DNA from: Candidatus Megaera polyxenophila
GTDB lineage: Bacteria; Pseudomonadota; Alphaproteobacteria; Rickettsiales; Rickettsiaceae
Assembly (NCBI GenBank): GCA_037101405.1
Contig: AP017964.1
Coordinates: 1-64,000 of the forward strand
DNA length: 64,000 bases
Direction: 5' to 3'
Shown: positions 44,469-55,051 of the stretch, piece by piece
How positions within the stretch are numbered: the first letter of the stretch is position 1
Layout of the letters: every line of letters starts with the position of its first letter
Made by a program: the position numbers and the translations under genes
The notes under the pieces: model-generated
The model's database searches: none
Told to the model about the DNA's origin: nothing
Seen by the model: the letters and a program-made list of their open reading frames with translations, nothing else

Positions 44469-45895
44469 GAGTTATGATGGAAAGTTGTGTATGGAGGTGA
44501 GATAGAAGATTAGGTGGCGTATTCGCAAATTAATATTATTATTGTAATTTGCAAATCCTATTAACAATAAAATAAGGAATACACCATGAGAAAGAGTAAT
44601 ATAATTGATTATAAAAATCCAACACAAAATTTAGTAACAGATGTATTAAGTGAGTTTTTAAGGGAGTCAGCTCAAAAAATGTTGCAACTAGCTATAGAGG
44701 AAGAGGTACAAAATTTTATATCATCCTACCAAGATAAGTTACTTACTAATGGGAGTAAACAAGTCGTCCGCAATGGCTACTTACCTGAGCGCAACATACA
44801 AACCGGTATAGGAGAGGTAGCAGTAAAAGTACCACGGGTAAGAGATAGAGGTAAAGAGGATATAAAATTCTCTTCTAATCTGATTCCGCAATACATGAGG
44901 CGTACGGTTACTATAGATGTTCTATTACCGCTACTTTATTTAAAGGGAATATCTACTACAGATTTTGCTGATAGCTTTGAACCTATATTGGGTAGCAAGC
45001 CAAAGAACTTATCACCTAATGTAATATCCAGGCTAAAATCTGAGTGGTATGATCAATATTTGTTATGGCAAAGACGAGATTTAACAAAGAAGAAATATGT
45101 CTACTTCTGGGTTGATGGTATTTATTTACAGGCAAGAATGGAATCGGAGAAGAACTGTATTTTGGTAATAATTGGTGTTGATGAATACGGAAAAAAGGAA
45201 TTGGTCGCTATAGATGATGGTTTTAGAGAAAGCAAGGAAAGCTGGCAAGGATTATTACTCGACATAAAAAGCAGAGGTCTGATACACTCTCCTGCCTTAG
45301 CTGTTGGAGATGGAGCACTTGGTTTTTGGGGAGCTCTGACAGAAGAATATCCTACTACGGTACATCAGCGCTGTTGGGTACATAAGACTTCTAATATTTT
45401 GAATAAGTTACCAAAATCTCAGCAAGCTAAAGCCAAGCAAATGATACATAATATTTATATGGCTAGTTCTAGAGAAGAAGCTGAATCCAGTTGGAAAAAA
45501 TTTATCTTGGCTTATTCTGCTAAATATCCTAAGGCTACAGAATGCTTATTGAAAAATGAAAAAGAGTTATTAGCTTTTTACGATTTTCCAGGGGAGCACT
45601 GGATACATTTGCGGACAACTAATCCTATTGAATCTACCTTTGCTACGGTTAAGCATAGAACTAGAAAATCTAGGAATTGTTTTTCGAGAAATACTATTAT
45701 TGCTGCTACCTATAAATTATTCCTTGAAGCAGAAAAAAGGTGGAAACCTTTACGAGGTAAAAACCGCATTGCCCAAGTTATTAATATGGAAAAATTTATA
45801 GATGGAATTCATGTAAGTGAAATTAGTAACGATAACTTAAATGAGAAAAAATATGTTGCCTAATTTTTTTCATACACAACATTTGACAATAACTC
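44469..45895 (+). mobile_element. IS256-family insertion sequence inside phaB
   Basis: A 1427-base element with imperfect inverted repeats of about 25 bases, starting GAGTTATGATGG at the left and GAGTTATTGTCA (as reverse complement) at the right, both reaching GTTGTGTATG. The flanks repeat AAATTGTGTA (44459-44468, 45896-45905), 10 bases by eye; 8-9 is usual for the family, so one or two bases may match by chance. Removing it restores phaB. Confidence 0.9.
44586..45863 (+). CDS. IS256-family (Mutator-type) transposase
   Basis: A 425-residue DDE transposase. Catalytic residues are in FWVDGIYLQARME (Asp), ALAVGDGALGFWGAL (Asp) and TTNPIESTFATVKHRT (Glu), and the family signature near QRCWVHKTSNILNKLPKS is present. 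Intact and possibly active. A GGAAT ribosome-like site precedes the ATG. Same orientation as the disrupted phaB. Confidence 0.95.
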   Translation: MRKSNIIDYKNPTQNLVTDVLSEFLRESAQKMLQLAIEEEVQNFISSYQDKLLTNGSKQVVRNGYLPERNIQTGIGEVAVKVPRVRDRGKEDIKFSSNLIPQYMRRTVTIDVLLPLLYLKGISTTDFADSFEPILGSKPKNLSPNVISRLKSEWYDQYLLWQRRDLTKKKYVYFWVDGIYLQARMESEKNCILVIIGVDEYGKKELVAIDDGFRESKESWQGLLLDIKSRGLIHSPALAVGDGALGFWGALTEEYPTTVHQRCWVHKTSNILNKLPKSQQAKAKQMIHNIYMASSREEAESSWKKFILAYSAKYPKATECLLKNEKELLAFYDFPGEHWIHLRTTNPIESTFATVKHRTRKSRNCFSRNTIIAATYKLFLEAEKRWKPLRGKNRIAQVINMEKFIDGIHVSEISNDNLNEKKYVA

Positions 45896-46192
45896 AAATT
45901 GTGTAGCCCCCGGTTATATTGAAACCGATATGACAAAAAACGTACCAAGTGCAATATTAGAGACAATTATTAATGCTACCCCAGTTAAAAGACTTGGCCA
46001 CCCTGAAGAAGTAGCAAGAGCCGTTCTGTTTCTTATTGACGAGAAATCAGGATTTATTACTGGTGAGACCTTATCTATCAATGGCGGCTATCATATGAGT
46101 TAATATTTTATTAAAGCATTAACTTTAAAAAGGATAATATAGATTCCAATTTTAATCAAAGTATAATAACTGAGTGGAAACTACTTTATTGA

Positions 46193-46936
46193 TTAACCAC
46201 TTGCCAGCCTGACCAATATTTCTTTTTCTTTATTAATTCTTTCCTCAATGTAATCAGTAAGTGTCCTTACATCGTGATCTTCGTACTTCTTGGTACTAAT
46301 AACTTCTAGGACTCTTAGAGAAATCAAGCCTGGTTTTCTAAACCAAAACCCTTTTGGCCAAAAAACACCGGAATTATGAGCTATTAACACTATCGGAACA
46401 TTTGCATTAATTGCTAGTTTAGCAGCGCTAGGTTTAAATTTAACATTTCTATCTATTTTAACTGTGCCACCTTCTGGGAACATTATGAGAGGCAAGCCCT
46501 GTTCTATTTTTTTTTGCCCTTCAGTTAATATCTGAAGTACTGAGCGGCTATTACTTCTATCTATAGCTACAGGATTAAGCATTCTTAAACCCCAGCCAAA
46601 TACAGGCGTATCAAATAATTCCTTCTTGAGAACCCACGAATGCTTGGGAATAATCAATTGCATAAAGAGATTTTCCCAAAATGACTGATGATTAGCAAGA
46701 ACTATATAAGGTTTTCCATCTTGAGGCAATTTATCTATGCCAGTGACTTGATATTTTATACCACATAAAAGCTTCGCCAGAAATATAAAAATACGTGAAA
46801 AAATTTCGGCAATTTTATACCGGACATTATAACCTAAATTCAAGAAATACACAGGAAGGCAAAAGAGAAGACCCATTATTACTGCAAACAAGCTTAGTGT
46901 AAAATAAAAAGCAAGAACTCTTAGTCGCCAAAACAT
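46193..46936 (-). CDS. plsC: 1-acyl-sn-glycerol-3-phosphate acyltransferase, PlsC-like
   Basis: A 247-residue membrane acyltransferase that adds the second fatty acid to lysophosphatidic acid. The two PlsC motifs are seen: NHQSFWE (H83 and E88; the common form is Hx4D, and HQSxWE is a frequent bacterial variant) and FPEGGTVK near residue 154. Two hydrophobic stretches near the N-terminus (residues 8-30 and 46-58) anchor it. It lies downstream of ftsQ on the same strand with a 129-base gap and is convergent with phaB. Confidence 0.9.
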   Translation of the reverse strand: MFWRLRVLAFYFTLSLFAVIMGLLFCLPVYFLNLGYNVRYKIAEIFSRIFIFLAKLLCGIKYQVTGIDKLPQDGKPYIVLANHQSFWENLFMQLIIPKHSWVLKKELFDTPVFGWGLRMLNPVAIDRSNSRSVLQILTEGQKKIEQGLPLIMFPEGGTVKIDRNVKFKPSAAKLAINANVPIVLIAHNSGVFWPKGFWFRKPGLISLRVLEVISTKKYEDHDVRTLTDYIEERINKEKEILVRLASG

Positions 46937-47065
46937 GATATAATGTTAAAATTATTAGCCTGGAGACTATAGATTTTTTGTAAAAATTGCAATTCAATAG
47001 TGATGGTTAACAACAAAAACAAAGAGACACCCGTTAGAAAATTAGATTCAAGAAAGAGCGCAAAA

Positions 47066-47857
47066 TTATATTTCATGTTTTTCCATATAATACTTACTTG
47101 GATCTTTTAAGTTAATTACCTTATAATTTTGATCAAACAGCTTGCCTTCTTTGTTTAATGAATTTAGATAATCATAAGCCTCTTGGAAACCCTTTTCCGG
47201 CATTTTAACGTTTATTTTCTGTTCTAGATTTAGATCCCATCTTCTTTGACCATAACGTACAGCAGAAACAACTTTTTTTGCTAAAGAAGGATGCTTCTCT
47301 AAATCTTCACAAAGACTACGAGCATAGACATTTGCATCCTGACCCACAACGTGTATTAAATCCCCAAATTTTTCTACATTTTTTGAGCTTATTCGATTAC
47401 CTTCTTCATCAATTAAATATAATTTTTGCTTAAATTGCCAAATAGCAATTGGCGTTCGCTCAGTAATCGTTACAGACAACGTGTCCGGTAACTTTCTCTC
47501 CACTAAGGCTATTTTTATCCAAGGGTTATCCTCAATTCTTTTTCGAATATCATCTATATTTAATGAATATATCGGTATGCCATAGTCCCCACCTATTGCT
47601 TCTATAATCTCTTCTTCAGTTATATTGACTGGCCCTACAATAACCAAATGCTTAAAAACTAATCCCACTTCAGCGGTTTTATCAACAAAAAGCCTAAGTA
47701 ACTTTTGTTTCGGCTTATTTAACAAATCGGTAAAGAAAAGAAGCGCGAAGGTCAATAATATTCCAATTTTTATTAGAGTGATAAAACGCAAATAATATAG
47801 ACTTAACCGCCTTTTAATGCTTATTGTTGCCTTGGTATTTTTACTTTTTTTGGCCAT
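47066..47857 (-). CDS. ftsQ: Cell division protein FtsQ
   Basis: A 263-residue bitopic membrane protein with a short basic cytoplasmic end (KKSKNTKATISIKRR), one span (IGILLTFALLFFTDLL) and a POTRA-type periplasmic part (HLVIVGPVNITEEEIIEAIG, then IPIYSLNIDDIRKRIEDNPW). WIKIALVERKLPDTLSVTITERTPIAIW is the typical FtsQ segment. FtsQ links early and late divisome proteins. The ATG overlaps the ddl stop by one base (TAATG). ftsA, which usually follows in alphaproteobacteria, is not here; the next gene is plsC. Confidence 0.92.
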   Translation of the reverse strand: MAKKSKNTKATISIKRRLSLYYLRFITLIKIGILLTFALLFFTDLLNKPKQKLLRLFVDKTAEVGLVFKHLVIVGPVNITEEEIIEAIGGDYGIPIYSLNIDDIRKRIEDNPWIKIALVERKLPDTLSVTITERTPIAIWQFKQKLYLIDEEGNRISSKNVEKFGDLIHVVGQDANVYARSLCEDLEKHPSLAKKVVSAVRYGQRRWDLNLEQKINVKMPEKGFQEAYDYLNSLNKEGKLFDQNYKVINLKDPSKYYMEKHEI

Positions 47858-48915
47858 TATTCAAATCTTGCTTCCTCGAGTATTTCCTTAACAAGATCCT
47901 TATAAGACATATTTTCTAAAGTAGCAATTTCTGGACAAATAGATAATGGTGTCATACCAGGGTGAGTGTTAACCTCTAACATATATAATGCATTTTTTTC
48001 TGAGGAGTATATCATCTCAACCCTTATCATGCCGGTAACACAATCAAGGGCAATACAAGCCTTTTCAGCCATGGCTTTCATGTTATTATATATTTCCGAC
48101 GATACCGGAGCAGGAAGAAGATGTTCAGAAAAACCTTCAGTATATTTTGTTTCATAATCGTAGAAACGTTTATTCTTCAATAGTTTTATTTCAAGGATGC
48201 CTATTGCCCTACCGTTTAGCACTGCCACTTGCATTTCCCTACCTTTTATATATTCTTCTACTAGGATTTCATCGCCATATGGAAAATCATAATCACCAAA
48301 GGAAAAAATATCTTCAGGAAATATAACTTGAACTCCAACACTTGACCCTTGGGAAAGAGGTTTTATAACATAAGGACGTTTTATAGGGTCTTTGGTATAA
48401 CCATCTGATTTCTTGATAAGTTTACTTTTCGGTATGTTAATTCCGGTAGATCGAAAAATTTCGCACGACTTCCTTTTATTTAAAGCAATCGCTGAAGCCA
48501 GAACTCCCGGGCCGGTATAAGGAATATGCATTATATTAAGAAGCCCTGGCAGGCAACCGTCTTCTCCGTAAGTACCGTGCAGAGCATTATAAACAACATC
48601 AGGTTTCAAGTTTAACAATACTACGGCAATATCTGCTCCCATATCTACAAAGGTTACATGATGACCAAGTTCAATAATTGACCTGACAATACCATTGGAG
48701 GACATATATGAAACTTCCCGTTCAGCGGACATCCCGCCGCCAATTACTACTACGTGCTTTTTTATTTTATTCCTTCCCGATACGAAGCCTTCTATAGGTT
48801 TACCTTGAAAATTAACAAAATCAATTAATTTCATATCCGTTAATTCACGCAGCGAATCAAGTTCAACAATAAGTGATTTTTCCTTATATACAGTTTTAAA
48901 ATTTCCGTTAGACAT
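47857..48915 (-). CDS. ddl: D-alanine--D-alanine ligase
   Basis: A 352-residue ATP-grasp enzyme that makes the D-Ala-D-Ala dipeptide of peptidoglycan. Motifs seen are [57 protein letters not shown] and the metal-binding [19 protein letters not shown] 45-residue N-terminal extension before the usual start is present. It lies in the murC-murB-ELM1-like-ddl-ftsQ run, one base from the ELM1-like gene and overlapping ftsQ by one base. Confidence 0.95.
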   Translation of the reverse strand: MSNGNFKTVYKEKSLIVELDSLRELTDMKLIDFVNFQGKPIEGFVSGRNKIKKHVVVIGGGMSAEREVSYMSSNGIVRSIIELGHHVTFVDMGADIAVVLLNLKPDVVYNALHGTYGEDGCLPGLLNIMHIPYTGPGVLASAIALNKRKSCEIFRSTGINIPKSKLIKKSDGYTKDPIKRPYVIKPLSQGSSVGVQVIFPEDIFSFGDYDFPYGDEILVEEYIKGREMQVAVLNGRAIGILEIKLLKNKRFYDYETKYTEGFSEHLLPAPVSSEIYNNMKAMAEKACIALDCVTGMIRVEMIYSSEKNALYMLEVNTHPGMTPLSICPEIATLENMSYKDLVKEILEEARFE

Positions 48916-48916
48916 A

Positions 48917-50101
48917 TTATAAAGCTTTTATAGTTTCTCGTGCTACACAAGCAGCCGCACTATTTCCAGTATTTGTTTTATTTCCTAAAGCTGGAGAAAT
49001 TATTAAACCATTTGGTTGCAATCTTTTAACGCGTCCTGCAGAAAATTCGCTATCAATATGAAGCCTATGAGTTTGATTCATTGCACTATGATCATAAACT
49101 ACAACATTATCTATTATATCCACGGCCTCTGATACCATGGAAGTACTCTCTCCTGGAATCCAAATTTCACTTCCCTCTTTTAATACCGCCCCACCTAAAG
49201 CAGCTTTATATAAACTTGGGATACCAATTTGAAAATCGAACAACTTAACATTTTCTGTTTTAGCTCTAACAGATGTAATGAACGTCTGGGTTACATGGTC
49301 TATCTCACCTTTATGAGCTTTCTCATTAATCGTTCCATCCACATTATGCTTTCCGATACGCGGGCCATTAAGTACAATAATATATAAATTTTTCTCCTGA
49401 GCCCTTGCTAAAACCAACTCACTTAATTTTTCTGCTTCGTTTACTTGATACTGTTTCCATTCCTTTCCATCAGGCATCTGTACATCTCCTCCTAAAATCA
49501 CGACAAGATATTTTTTAACTACAGGAAATGAAAAAGAGTGTTTTTTAAACTCATCAATTACTTCTTCCTTAGTTAAATTATGACATACGCCTACTGTTTC
49601 CACCAATTTTGTTCCAGAATGCTGAACTTTTTTCCGTAAATTTTCTGTTACTGCATGTTTAGGTAAAGCAATTATATCGACCCCTTCTGGGTTGGTTTTA
49701 GTAAGTAAAAGCTTCTCATAATCATTTAAAATTTGATGAGAAACATGAACTTTTAAAAGTTTACACCCGTTAAATTTCTCTATACTTCTAAGAGCATCAA
49801 TTCCATAAACCCCTGATGAGATAGCAATAATTTTATCTTTATCTGAACATTTAAAGCTTTGAGAAATCTTATCAAGTTCTTGATAGTTTACCTCTTTGGT
49901 AACCCATTCAGAAGAGCTAATTGCCTTTATTTGTCCCATCACCCCGCGTATTTGATTGGCATCCCCCATATTATCCGGATTAATAATAGAAATTATTTCT
50001 CCGGCATGCGATATCTCAATAAAATTGATACTAATTATAAGTATCATTAATATAGTATAGGTTTTGGATCTTATATATTTAGCCATTTTAGGAATGTCCA
50101 A
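48917..50101 (-). CDS. ELM1-like (mitochondrial fission ELM1 family) exported protein
   Basis: A 394-residue protein with a signal peptide ([19 protein letters not shown]). The body fits the ELM1 family in several places: [19 protein letters not shown] (family: G-K-GxxxQxxGL), [34 protein letters not shown], and [16 protein letters not shown] (family: TADSxSMVSEA). ELM1-like proteins have a GT-B-type fold; the plant member acts in mitochondrial fission and bacterial members are uncharacterised, often near envelope genes. An N-terminal signal peptide is odd for the family. Placement between murB and ddl suggests a cell-wall link by context only. Confidence 0.5.
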   Translation of the reverse strand: MDIPKMAKYIRSKTYTILMILIISINFIEISHAGEIISIINPDNMGDANQIRGVMGQIKAISSSEWVTKEVNYQELDKISQSFKCSDKDKIIAISSGVYGIDALRSIEKFNGCKLLKVHVSHQILNDYEKLLLTKTNPEGVDIIALPKHAVTENLRKKVQHSGTKLVETVGVCHNLTKEEVIDEFKKHSFSFPVVKKYLVVILGGDVQMPDGKEWKQYQVNEAEKLSELVLARAQEKNLYIIVLNGPRIGKHNVDGTINEKAHKGEIDHVTQTFITSVRAKTENVKLFDFQIGIPSLYKAALGGAVLKEGSEIWIPGESTSMVSEAVDIIDNVVVYDHSAMNQTHRLHIDSEFSAGRVKRLQPNGLIISPALGNKTNTGNSAAACVARETIKAL

Positions 50102-50206
50102 TTTGAATAGTTTAGTATTTATTTCTTTACCTCCCTTACTATACTAATAATAATTTAAGGGACAAGAAAAAAATCCAGCCAAACCATACTTGGGCATTGA
50201 GGTTTT

Positions 50207-51094
50207 TTATAGCTTCCCTATCCTTTTAATTTCCCATTGCAATTCTATACCGCTGTTTTCCTTAACCTTTTGCCTTATTAATTCGCCTAAATTTTCCATA
50301 TCAGTAGCAGTAGCGTTATTATCATTAATCATGAAGTTACAGTGCATTTCTGACATACATGCACCCCCTACTCTTGTCTTACGTAATCCAGCTTTATCTA
50401 TCAGTTCCCATGCCCTAAAACCCTCTGGATTAGCAAAAGTACTGCCGCCTGTTTTTTCACTAACTGGTTGCGAAGAACTCCTAATAGCACTTATCTCATC
50501 CATTTTCTGTTTTATTTTGTTTATATCTTCCTTGTTTTTTGCCTTAAAAAAAACCCTAGTAAAAATCAAATCTTTTGGTAAGGAATTAGCTCTGTAGGAA
50601 AAACCGATCTGATCTATATCTAGTATTACTAAATTACCTTCTTTATCTAATACTTCCACAGAAGCAACTATATCTTTAAATTCACAGCCATAAGAACCGG
50701 CGTTCATCGCCACGCCTCCTCCTACTGTCCCCGGAATACCAATAAGAAACTCGAACCCGGTAATGGCATTAACTAAACAAAATTTAGCTAAACTGGAATT
50801 CAAACATCCAGCACCTGCAGCAATAAAATTATTATCAACAAATTGTATATCTGTAAAATTTCTTCCCAGTTTTATAACAACTCCCTCTATTCCTTTATCT
50901 CTGATAATTAAATTTGACCCAGCACCAATAACGGTAATGGGAAACCTGTTATTATTCTCTTTTAAAAAAGTTTTTAGATCCTCTATATCTTCCGGCTTAA
51001 AAAATATATCGGCACTCCCCCCTACTTTAAGCCAGGTTAGGTGTTTCAGATTATAATTCTGCTTAAATACCCCTCGGATACCCTGAAAATTCAT
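50207..51094 (-). CDS. murB: UDP-N-acetylenolpyruvoylglucosamine reductase
   Basis: An FAD enzyme that reduces enolpyruvyl-UDP-GlcNAc to UDP-MurNAc. FAD-binding and core motifs are LTWLKVGGSADIFFKPED, PITVIGAGSNLIIRDKGIEG, IGIPGTVGGGVAMNAGSYG and, near the end, SEKTGGSTFANPEG with HCNFMIND (type II, catalytic Ser-to-Cys position follows the GGST). I start it at MNFQGIRGVF (51094), 4 bases after the murC stop; the frame runs open 22 residues further upstream into murC, but that extension lacks murB-like sequence. Confidence 0.94.
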   Translation of the reverse strand: MNFQGIRGVFKQNYNLKHLTWLKVGGSADIFFKPEDIEDLKTFLKENNNRFPITVIGAGSNLIIRDKGIEGVVIKLGRNFTDIQFVDNNFIAAGAGCLNSSLAKFCLVNAITGFEFLIGIPGTVGGGVAMNAGSYGCEFKDIVASVEVLDKEGNLVILDIDQIGFSYRANSLPKDLIFTRVFFKAKNKEDINKIKQKMDEISAIRSSSQPVSEKTGGSTFANPEGFRAWELIDKAGLRKTRVGGACMSEMHCNFMINDNNATATDMENLGELIRQKVKENSGIELQWEIKRIGKL

Positions 51095-51098
51095 AAAA

Positions 51099-52529
51099 CT
51101 AACTATTATTAGCAAATTTATCAGGTAATTGCCAGGCCCACGAAGAAATACTACCAGCACCCATCATAACTATCAGATCGCCACTATGAGCCTCAGACCT
51201 AATGATTTCTGAAATATCCTCGTGACTGGTTATAAATTCTGGTCTTGCACCTAATTTTACCATTTCGTTTATCAAATCCCTTGAAGTTATACCATCAATC
51301 GGCATCTCTCCTGCACCATAAATATCTAATATGTATAATTTATCACTATCTGAAAAGCATGTTGTAAAATCATGAAATAAATCTTTAACTCTCGAATACC
51401 TATGAGGCTGGAAAATAGCAATAACCCTGCTTTTTCTTTTTTCTGCGATAGATTTGGCAGTAGCAAGGGTAGCTTTTATCTCTACCGGATGATGAGCATA
51501 ATCATCTATAATTTCTGCTCCATTATATTCACAAACTTTGGTAAAACGCCTCTTAACGCCTGAAAAATGCTTAAATCCATTTTTAATAGCCTTAATACCA
51601 AAATCAAGTTCTACACCAATAGCAATGGCCGCAAGAGAATTAAGCACATTATGTTTACCAGGAGTAGGTATTGAAACCTGCTCTATGGTTGTAGTTCCTG
51701 CTACATTTGGTAAGTTTATCTCTACATCAAAACTAGATGAAGAAATATCTGATTTAATATTATAGGCTCTAATATTAGCATTTTGTGACTCAATACCGTA
51801 AGTAATTATCCGCCTTTCTGTAACATGATTAGATATTTCCCTTACAACAGGATGGTCGATGCACAAAACGGCAAAACCATAAAATGGTAGGTTAGTAATA
51901 AAACTCTTAAACGCAGAAACCAAATTTGTAAAATCCTTATAGAAATCCATATGCTCAGGATCGATATTGGTTATTACCGCAATAGTAGAGGGAATTTTGA
52001 TAAAAGTTGCATCTGATTCATCAGCTTCGGCAATTAGATAGTCACTTTTGCCAATATAAGCATTAGTCTTTCTCCGATTAATAATACCACCGTTTATAAC
52101 TGTAGGGGCAAGGCCTGATGACTCAAACATACAGGCGATCAGCGAAGTGGTAGTGGTTTTCCCGTGCGAACCAGAAACAGCAATGGAACATTTAAGCCTC
52201 ATAAGCTCAGCTAGCATTTCTGCCCTTTTAATTACCGGAATCTTTTTCTCTATAGCTTCTTTTATTTCAGGGTTATTATTATTGATAGCCGAGGAAACTA
52301 CTACATAAGACACATTTGTTATATTACTTGCATCATGCCCGATAAAAACTTGAACTCCCATATCTGTAAGTCTTTTAGTATTATTACTGGCAGATAAATC
52401 AGACCCCTGAACTTTATAACCAAGATTATACATAATCTCGGCAATACCGCTCATTCCTATTCCTCCAATCCCAATAAAATGGATAATTTCAAGAGTTCCA
52501 TTATTTTTTTTTGTCTCTAACAATAACAT
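51099..52529 (-). CDS. murC: UDP-N-acetylmuramate--L-alanine ligase
   Basis: A 476-residue Mur ligase that adds L-Ala to UDP-MurNAc, the first step of stem-peptide synthesis. The N-terminal [20 protein letters not shown], the ATP loop [26 protein letters not shown] and the C-terminal [14 protein letters not shown] and FQPHRYSR are diagnostic. It is the first gene of the minus-strand murC-murB-ELM1-like-ddl-ftsQ run. Confidence 0.96.
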   Translation of the reverse strand: MLLLETKKNNGTLEIIHFIGIGGIGMSGIAEIMYNLGYKVQGSDLSASNNTKRLTDMGVQVFIGHDASNITNVSYVVVSSAINNNNPEIKEAIEKKIPVIKRAEMLAELMRLKCSIAVSGSHGKTTTTSLIACMFESSGLAPTVINGGIINRRKTNAYIGKSDYLIAEADESDATFIKIPSTIAVITNIDPEHMDFYKDFTNLVSAFKSFITNLPFYGFAVLCIDHPVVREISNHVTERRIITYGIESQNANIRAYNIKSDISSSSFDVEINLPNVAGTTTIEQVSIPTPGKHNVLNSLAAIAIGVELDFGIKAIKNGFKHFSGVKRRFTKVCEYNGAEIIDDYAHHPVEIKATLATAKSIAEKRKSRVIAIFQPHRYSRVKDLFHDFTTCFSDSDKLYILDIYGAGEMPIDGITSRDLINEMVKLGARPEFITSHEDISEIIRSEAHSGDLIVMMGAGSISSWAWQLPDKFANNS

Positions 52530-52691
52530 TTTATTTCAATAAATTATAAATTGCCGTCATTCTACTTAGGTAGCTACTCAAAAGCAAGAACCATTAGGCA
52601 GATAATTGCCCCTTGAGTCTGCACCTTAAGTATGGCTATACAGTTTTAAGTATTATAAAAAATACTTATATTATGCTTAAAAAAATTATAG

Positions 52692-53612
52692 CTAACTCAA
52701 TATTGTCATTAACTCATCCCACTCCCTTTTGCTAACTCCACTAGACTCTTGATCCACTTTCTCACCCTTAACCATTTTACGAACTATTTCTAACCCCGTT
52801 TTCGATATATTTGCTCCATTTTTTCGATGCTCAATGAACGCTTCATAAACGAAAGGAACCCAAGCTTTTACTATATCAAGCATTACTTCTGCATAAACTC
52901 TAATTTCATATTGAGCGTGGCTATCGGCACGTAAAGCCAGAAAATGAAGTAAATTATGTAAATTAATTTTCCAATACCACTCTGTATAATGATTGAGGGT
53001 TAAATTTATTCGTGCTAACTCCCTTGTAATACCGACGTTATCTTCATCAATTATATTCCCCTCCTCATCTTGATTCATCATAGCGACATAATTCTTGTAA
53101 CATCTAAGGGAATCTTCTTTAATTGTAGAAAGAACCCTTAAAGCTATATCTTCTGGTAAAGCCTCACTGCTCCTACCTTGCTTATTCGTAGAAGATTGAG
53201 GCGTAAGATTCTCTCTATCGGGTAAATAAAATTCATTACTAAGTATTGAATATCTAGCAGAATATTCATTAACACTGGCAGTTCGATGACGAATCCACTG
53301 TCTTGCAATAAAAATGGGTAATTTAATATGAAATTTTATATCGCACATCTCAAACGGAGTAGTATGACGGTGTCTCATTAGATAATTTATTAACCCCTTA
53401 TCTTGTAAGCTTTTTTTTGTGCCTCTACCATAAGAAACCCTTGCTGCCTGAACTACCGCACTATCATCGCCCATATAATCAATTACTCTTACGAATCCAT
53501 GATCAAGTACTTTTATCGGTTTATACAGTATTTCCTCTAGAGCCGGTACAGTTGCTCTTTTTGTAGTATTCTTGATTTGTAACACTTCGTTTAGTTCAGC
53601 TTGATCAGACAT
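52692..53612 (-). CDS. thyX: Flavin-dependent thymidylate synthase
   Basis: A 306-residue enzyme that makes dTMP from dUMP with methylene-tetrahydrofolate and FAD. The ThyX signature RHRx7S is complete: [11 protein letters not shown] at residues 108-118. [20 protein letters not shown] and the nucleotide-binding [17 protein letters not shown] region are also seen. Rickettsiales use ThyX in place of ThyA. It is divergent from the HlyC/CorC-family gene with a 167-base gap. Confidence 0.96.
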   Translation of the reverse strand: MSDQAELNEVLQIKNTTKRATVPALEEILYKPIKVLDHGFVRVIDYMGDDSAVVQAARVSYGRGTKKSLQDKGLINYLMRHRHTTPFEMCDIKFHIKLPIFIARQWIRHRTASVNEYSARYSILSNEFYLPDRENLTPQSSTNKQGRSSEALPEDIALRVLSTIKEDSLRCYKNYVAMMNQDEEGNIIDEDNVGITRELARINLTLNHYTEWYWKINLHNLLHFLALRADSHAQYEIRVYAEVMLDIVKAWVPFVYEAFIEHRKNGANISKTGLEIVRKMVKGEKVDQESSGVSKREWDELMTILS

Positions 53613-53779
53613 ATTTTATACCTTATAATGTTTACGCTACGTTAATTGGTTTACTAACAGCTTGTTCCACTTGTAACCAGATAATTTAATGGCTCATTTT
53701 ATAGAAATTCCTTGTCAAAGTGAGATATTATCAATTAAATTAGATTCTAGTAAATGATTTTTTTAATAAATAAACATAA

Positions 53780-55051
53780 ATGGTTTTTCTTATTATATCC
53801 CTAATAATAGGGTTACTTGCTTTTGGTGCTATGATGGCAGCAGGCGAGACTTCTATAACGGCTGCTGCTCCAGGAAAACTACATAAACTAAAATCAGATG
53901 GCAACAAAAGGGCTGTTACAGTTCTGAAAATCATAAAAATAAAAGATAGAGTAATTAGCACACTACTAATTGGTAACAGTCTGTCTAATACTTTATGCAC
54001 AACAATAGCAACCAGTTTGTTCATCGATCTACTTGGAGATGATATAGGCACAATTGTTGCATCGATAGTAATGTCATTTGTAATTATTGTTTTTTCAGAA
54101 GTAGTACCAAAAGCCATAGCTGTTGCCAAGCCCGAAAAAATAGCACTTTTTACAGCTCCGGCAACCGTTATACTTCTAAAATTATTTAAACCACTAAATG
54201 TCTTACTTGCATATGTAGTAAAAATATTTTGCTTTATATTCCGGATCAATTTACAGCAGGAAGTCTCCGTTGAAGATGAAGTACGTGGTGTTATCGAACA
54301 TCACATGCACGAGGGAAATGTAGTTAAAGATGATAGAGACATGCTTGGGGGTATCCTTGATATAAGGAATATGGTTACCGCTGATATTATGATTCACAGA
54401 AGTAAAGTTTTTGCTATTAATATCGATACACCTAATGAAAAGTTGCTTAAAGCAGCCCTTGCCTCAAACCACACAAGGATTCCCATCTGGGAAAAAACGC
54501 CAGATAATATTATAGGTATATTGCATATAAAAGATCTTGTCCGTAAAATACACGGCGCAAAAATTAATATAAAAGACATTAACGTACGATCATTGCTTAA
54601 AACCCCAATATTCGTACCGGATAATGCTCTAGTAGTCCAGCAGCTACAGCTTTTCAAAGAAGGACAAAGCCATTTGGCCTGCGTAGTTGACGAATATGGA
54701 GACTTGCAGGGAATTATTACTATGGAAGATGTAATAGAAGAAGTTTTTGGTCAGATATATGATGAACATGATTATACCCATAACAAGATTATAAAAAGCT
54801 CTGAAAATGAATATATTATTGACGGGTCAGTATCGATTCGAGATGTTAACCGAGAGCTAGGGTGGGATTTACCGGAAACGGAAGCTACAACAATTGCAGG
54901 TTTTGTAATCAATGAAATGAAAAGAATCCCGAATCAAGGAGAATTCATTACCATCGACAATCTAAAAATAGTCGTTAAAAAGAAAACACAAAATCGCATA
55001 AAATCTTTAAGTATTTTAGTTCACCCAGACAAGGACGAAAATAGTGATTAG
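53780..55051 (+). CDS. HlyC/CorC-family (CNNM/TlyC-like) membrane protein
   Basis: A 423-residue protein with an N-terminal DUF21/CNNM membrane domain of about four spans (residues 1-150), two CBS domains (residues about 195-325; RIPIWEKTPDNIIGILHIKDL and ACVVDEYGDLQGIITMEDVIEE) and a C-terminal CorC/HlyC domain (GEFITIDNLKIVVKK). Homologues called hemolysin C or TlyC in Rickettsia have been linked with haemolysis, but the family is now seen as magnesium/cobalt transport regulators; either role is possible. Its stop overlaps the GTG start of ccmF by 8 bases. An opposite-strand frame at its start is a shadow. Confidence 0.87.
   Translation: MVFLIISLIIGLLAFGAMMAAGETSITAAAPGKLHKLKSDGNKRAVTVLKIIKIKDRVISTLLIGNSLSNTLCTTIATSLFIDLLGDDIGTIVASIVMSFVIIVFSEVVPKAIAVAKPEKIALFTAPATVILLKLFKPLNVLLAYVVKIFCFIFRINLQQEVSVEDEVRGVIEHHMHEGNVVKDDRDMLGGILDIRNMVTADIMIHRSKVFAINIDTPNEKLLKAALASNHTRIPIWEKTPDNIIGILHIKDLVRKIHGAKINIKDINVRSLLKTPIFVPDNALVVQQLQLFKEGQSHLACVVDEYGDLQGIITMEDVIEEVFGQIYDEHDYTHNKIIKSSENEYIIDGSVSIRDVNRELGWDLPETEATTIAGFVINEMKRIPNQGEFITIDNLKIVVKKKTQNRIKSLSILVHPDKDENSD

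Larger units (their letters stand above)
43941..46103 (+). pseudogene. phaB: Acetoacetyl-CoA reductase (PhaB/FabG-like SDR) gene split by IS256
   Basis: The 5' part, from the ATG after GAGGA at 43941, encodes SKLAVITGGIRGIGAAISVA with the NADPH loop TGGIRGIG, LINNAGI, and the catalytic S/YxxxK in SSINAQAGQIGQTNYSAAKAG, then breaks at ITVNCV. The 3' part after the IS resumes APGYIETDMTKNVPS and ends FITGETLSINGGYHMS at 46103. Joining across the IS gives ITVNCVAPGYIETDM in frame. The length and wording favour acetoacetyl-CoA reductase of polyhydroxybutyrate synthesis, which Rickettsia carry as phbB, over FabG. The active site is left in the 5' fragment but the substrate-binding end is lost. Confidence 0.92.

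Noticed and set aside
53740-54249. 169-codon minus-strand frame overlapping the HlyC/CorC gene
   Set aside because: It lies antisense to a conserved membrane domain and has no family features or ribosome site.
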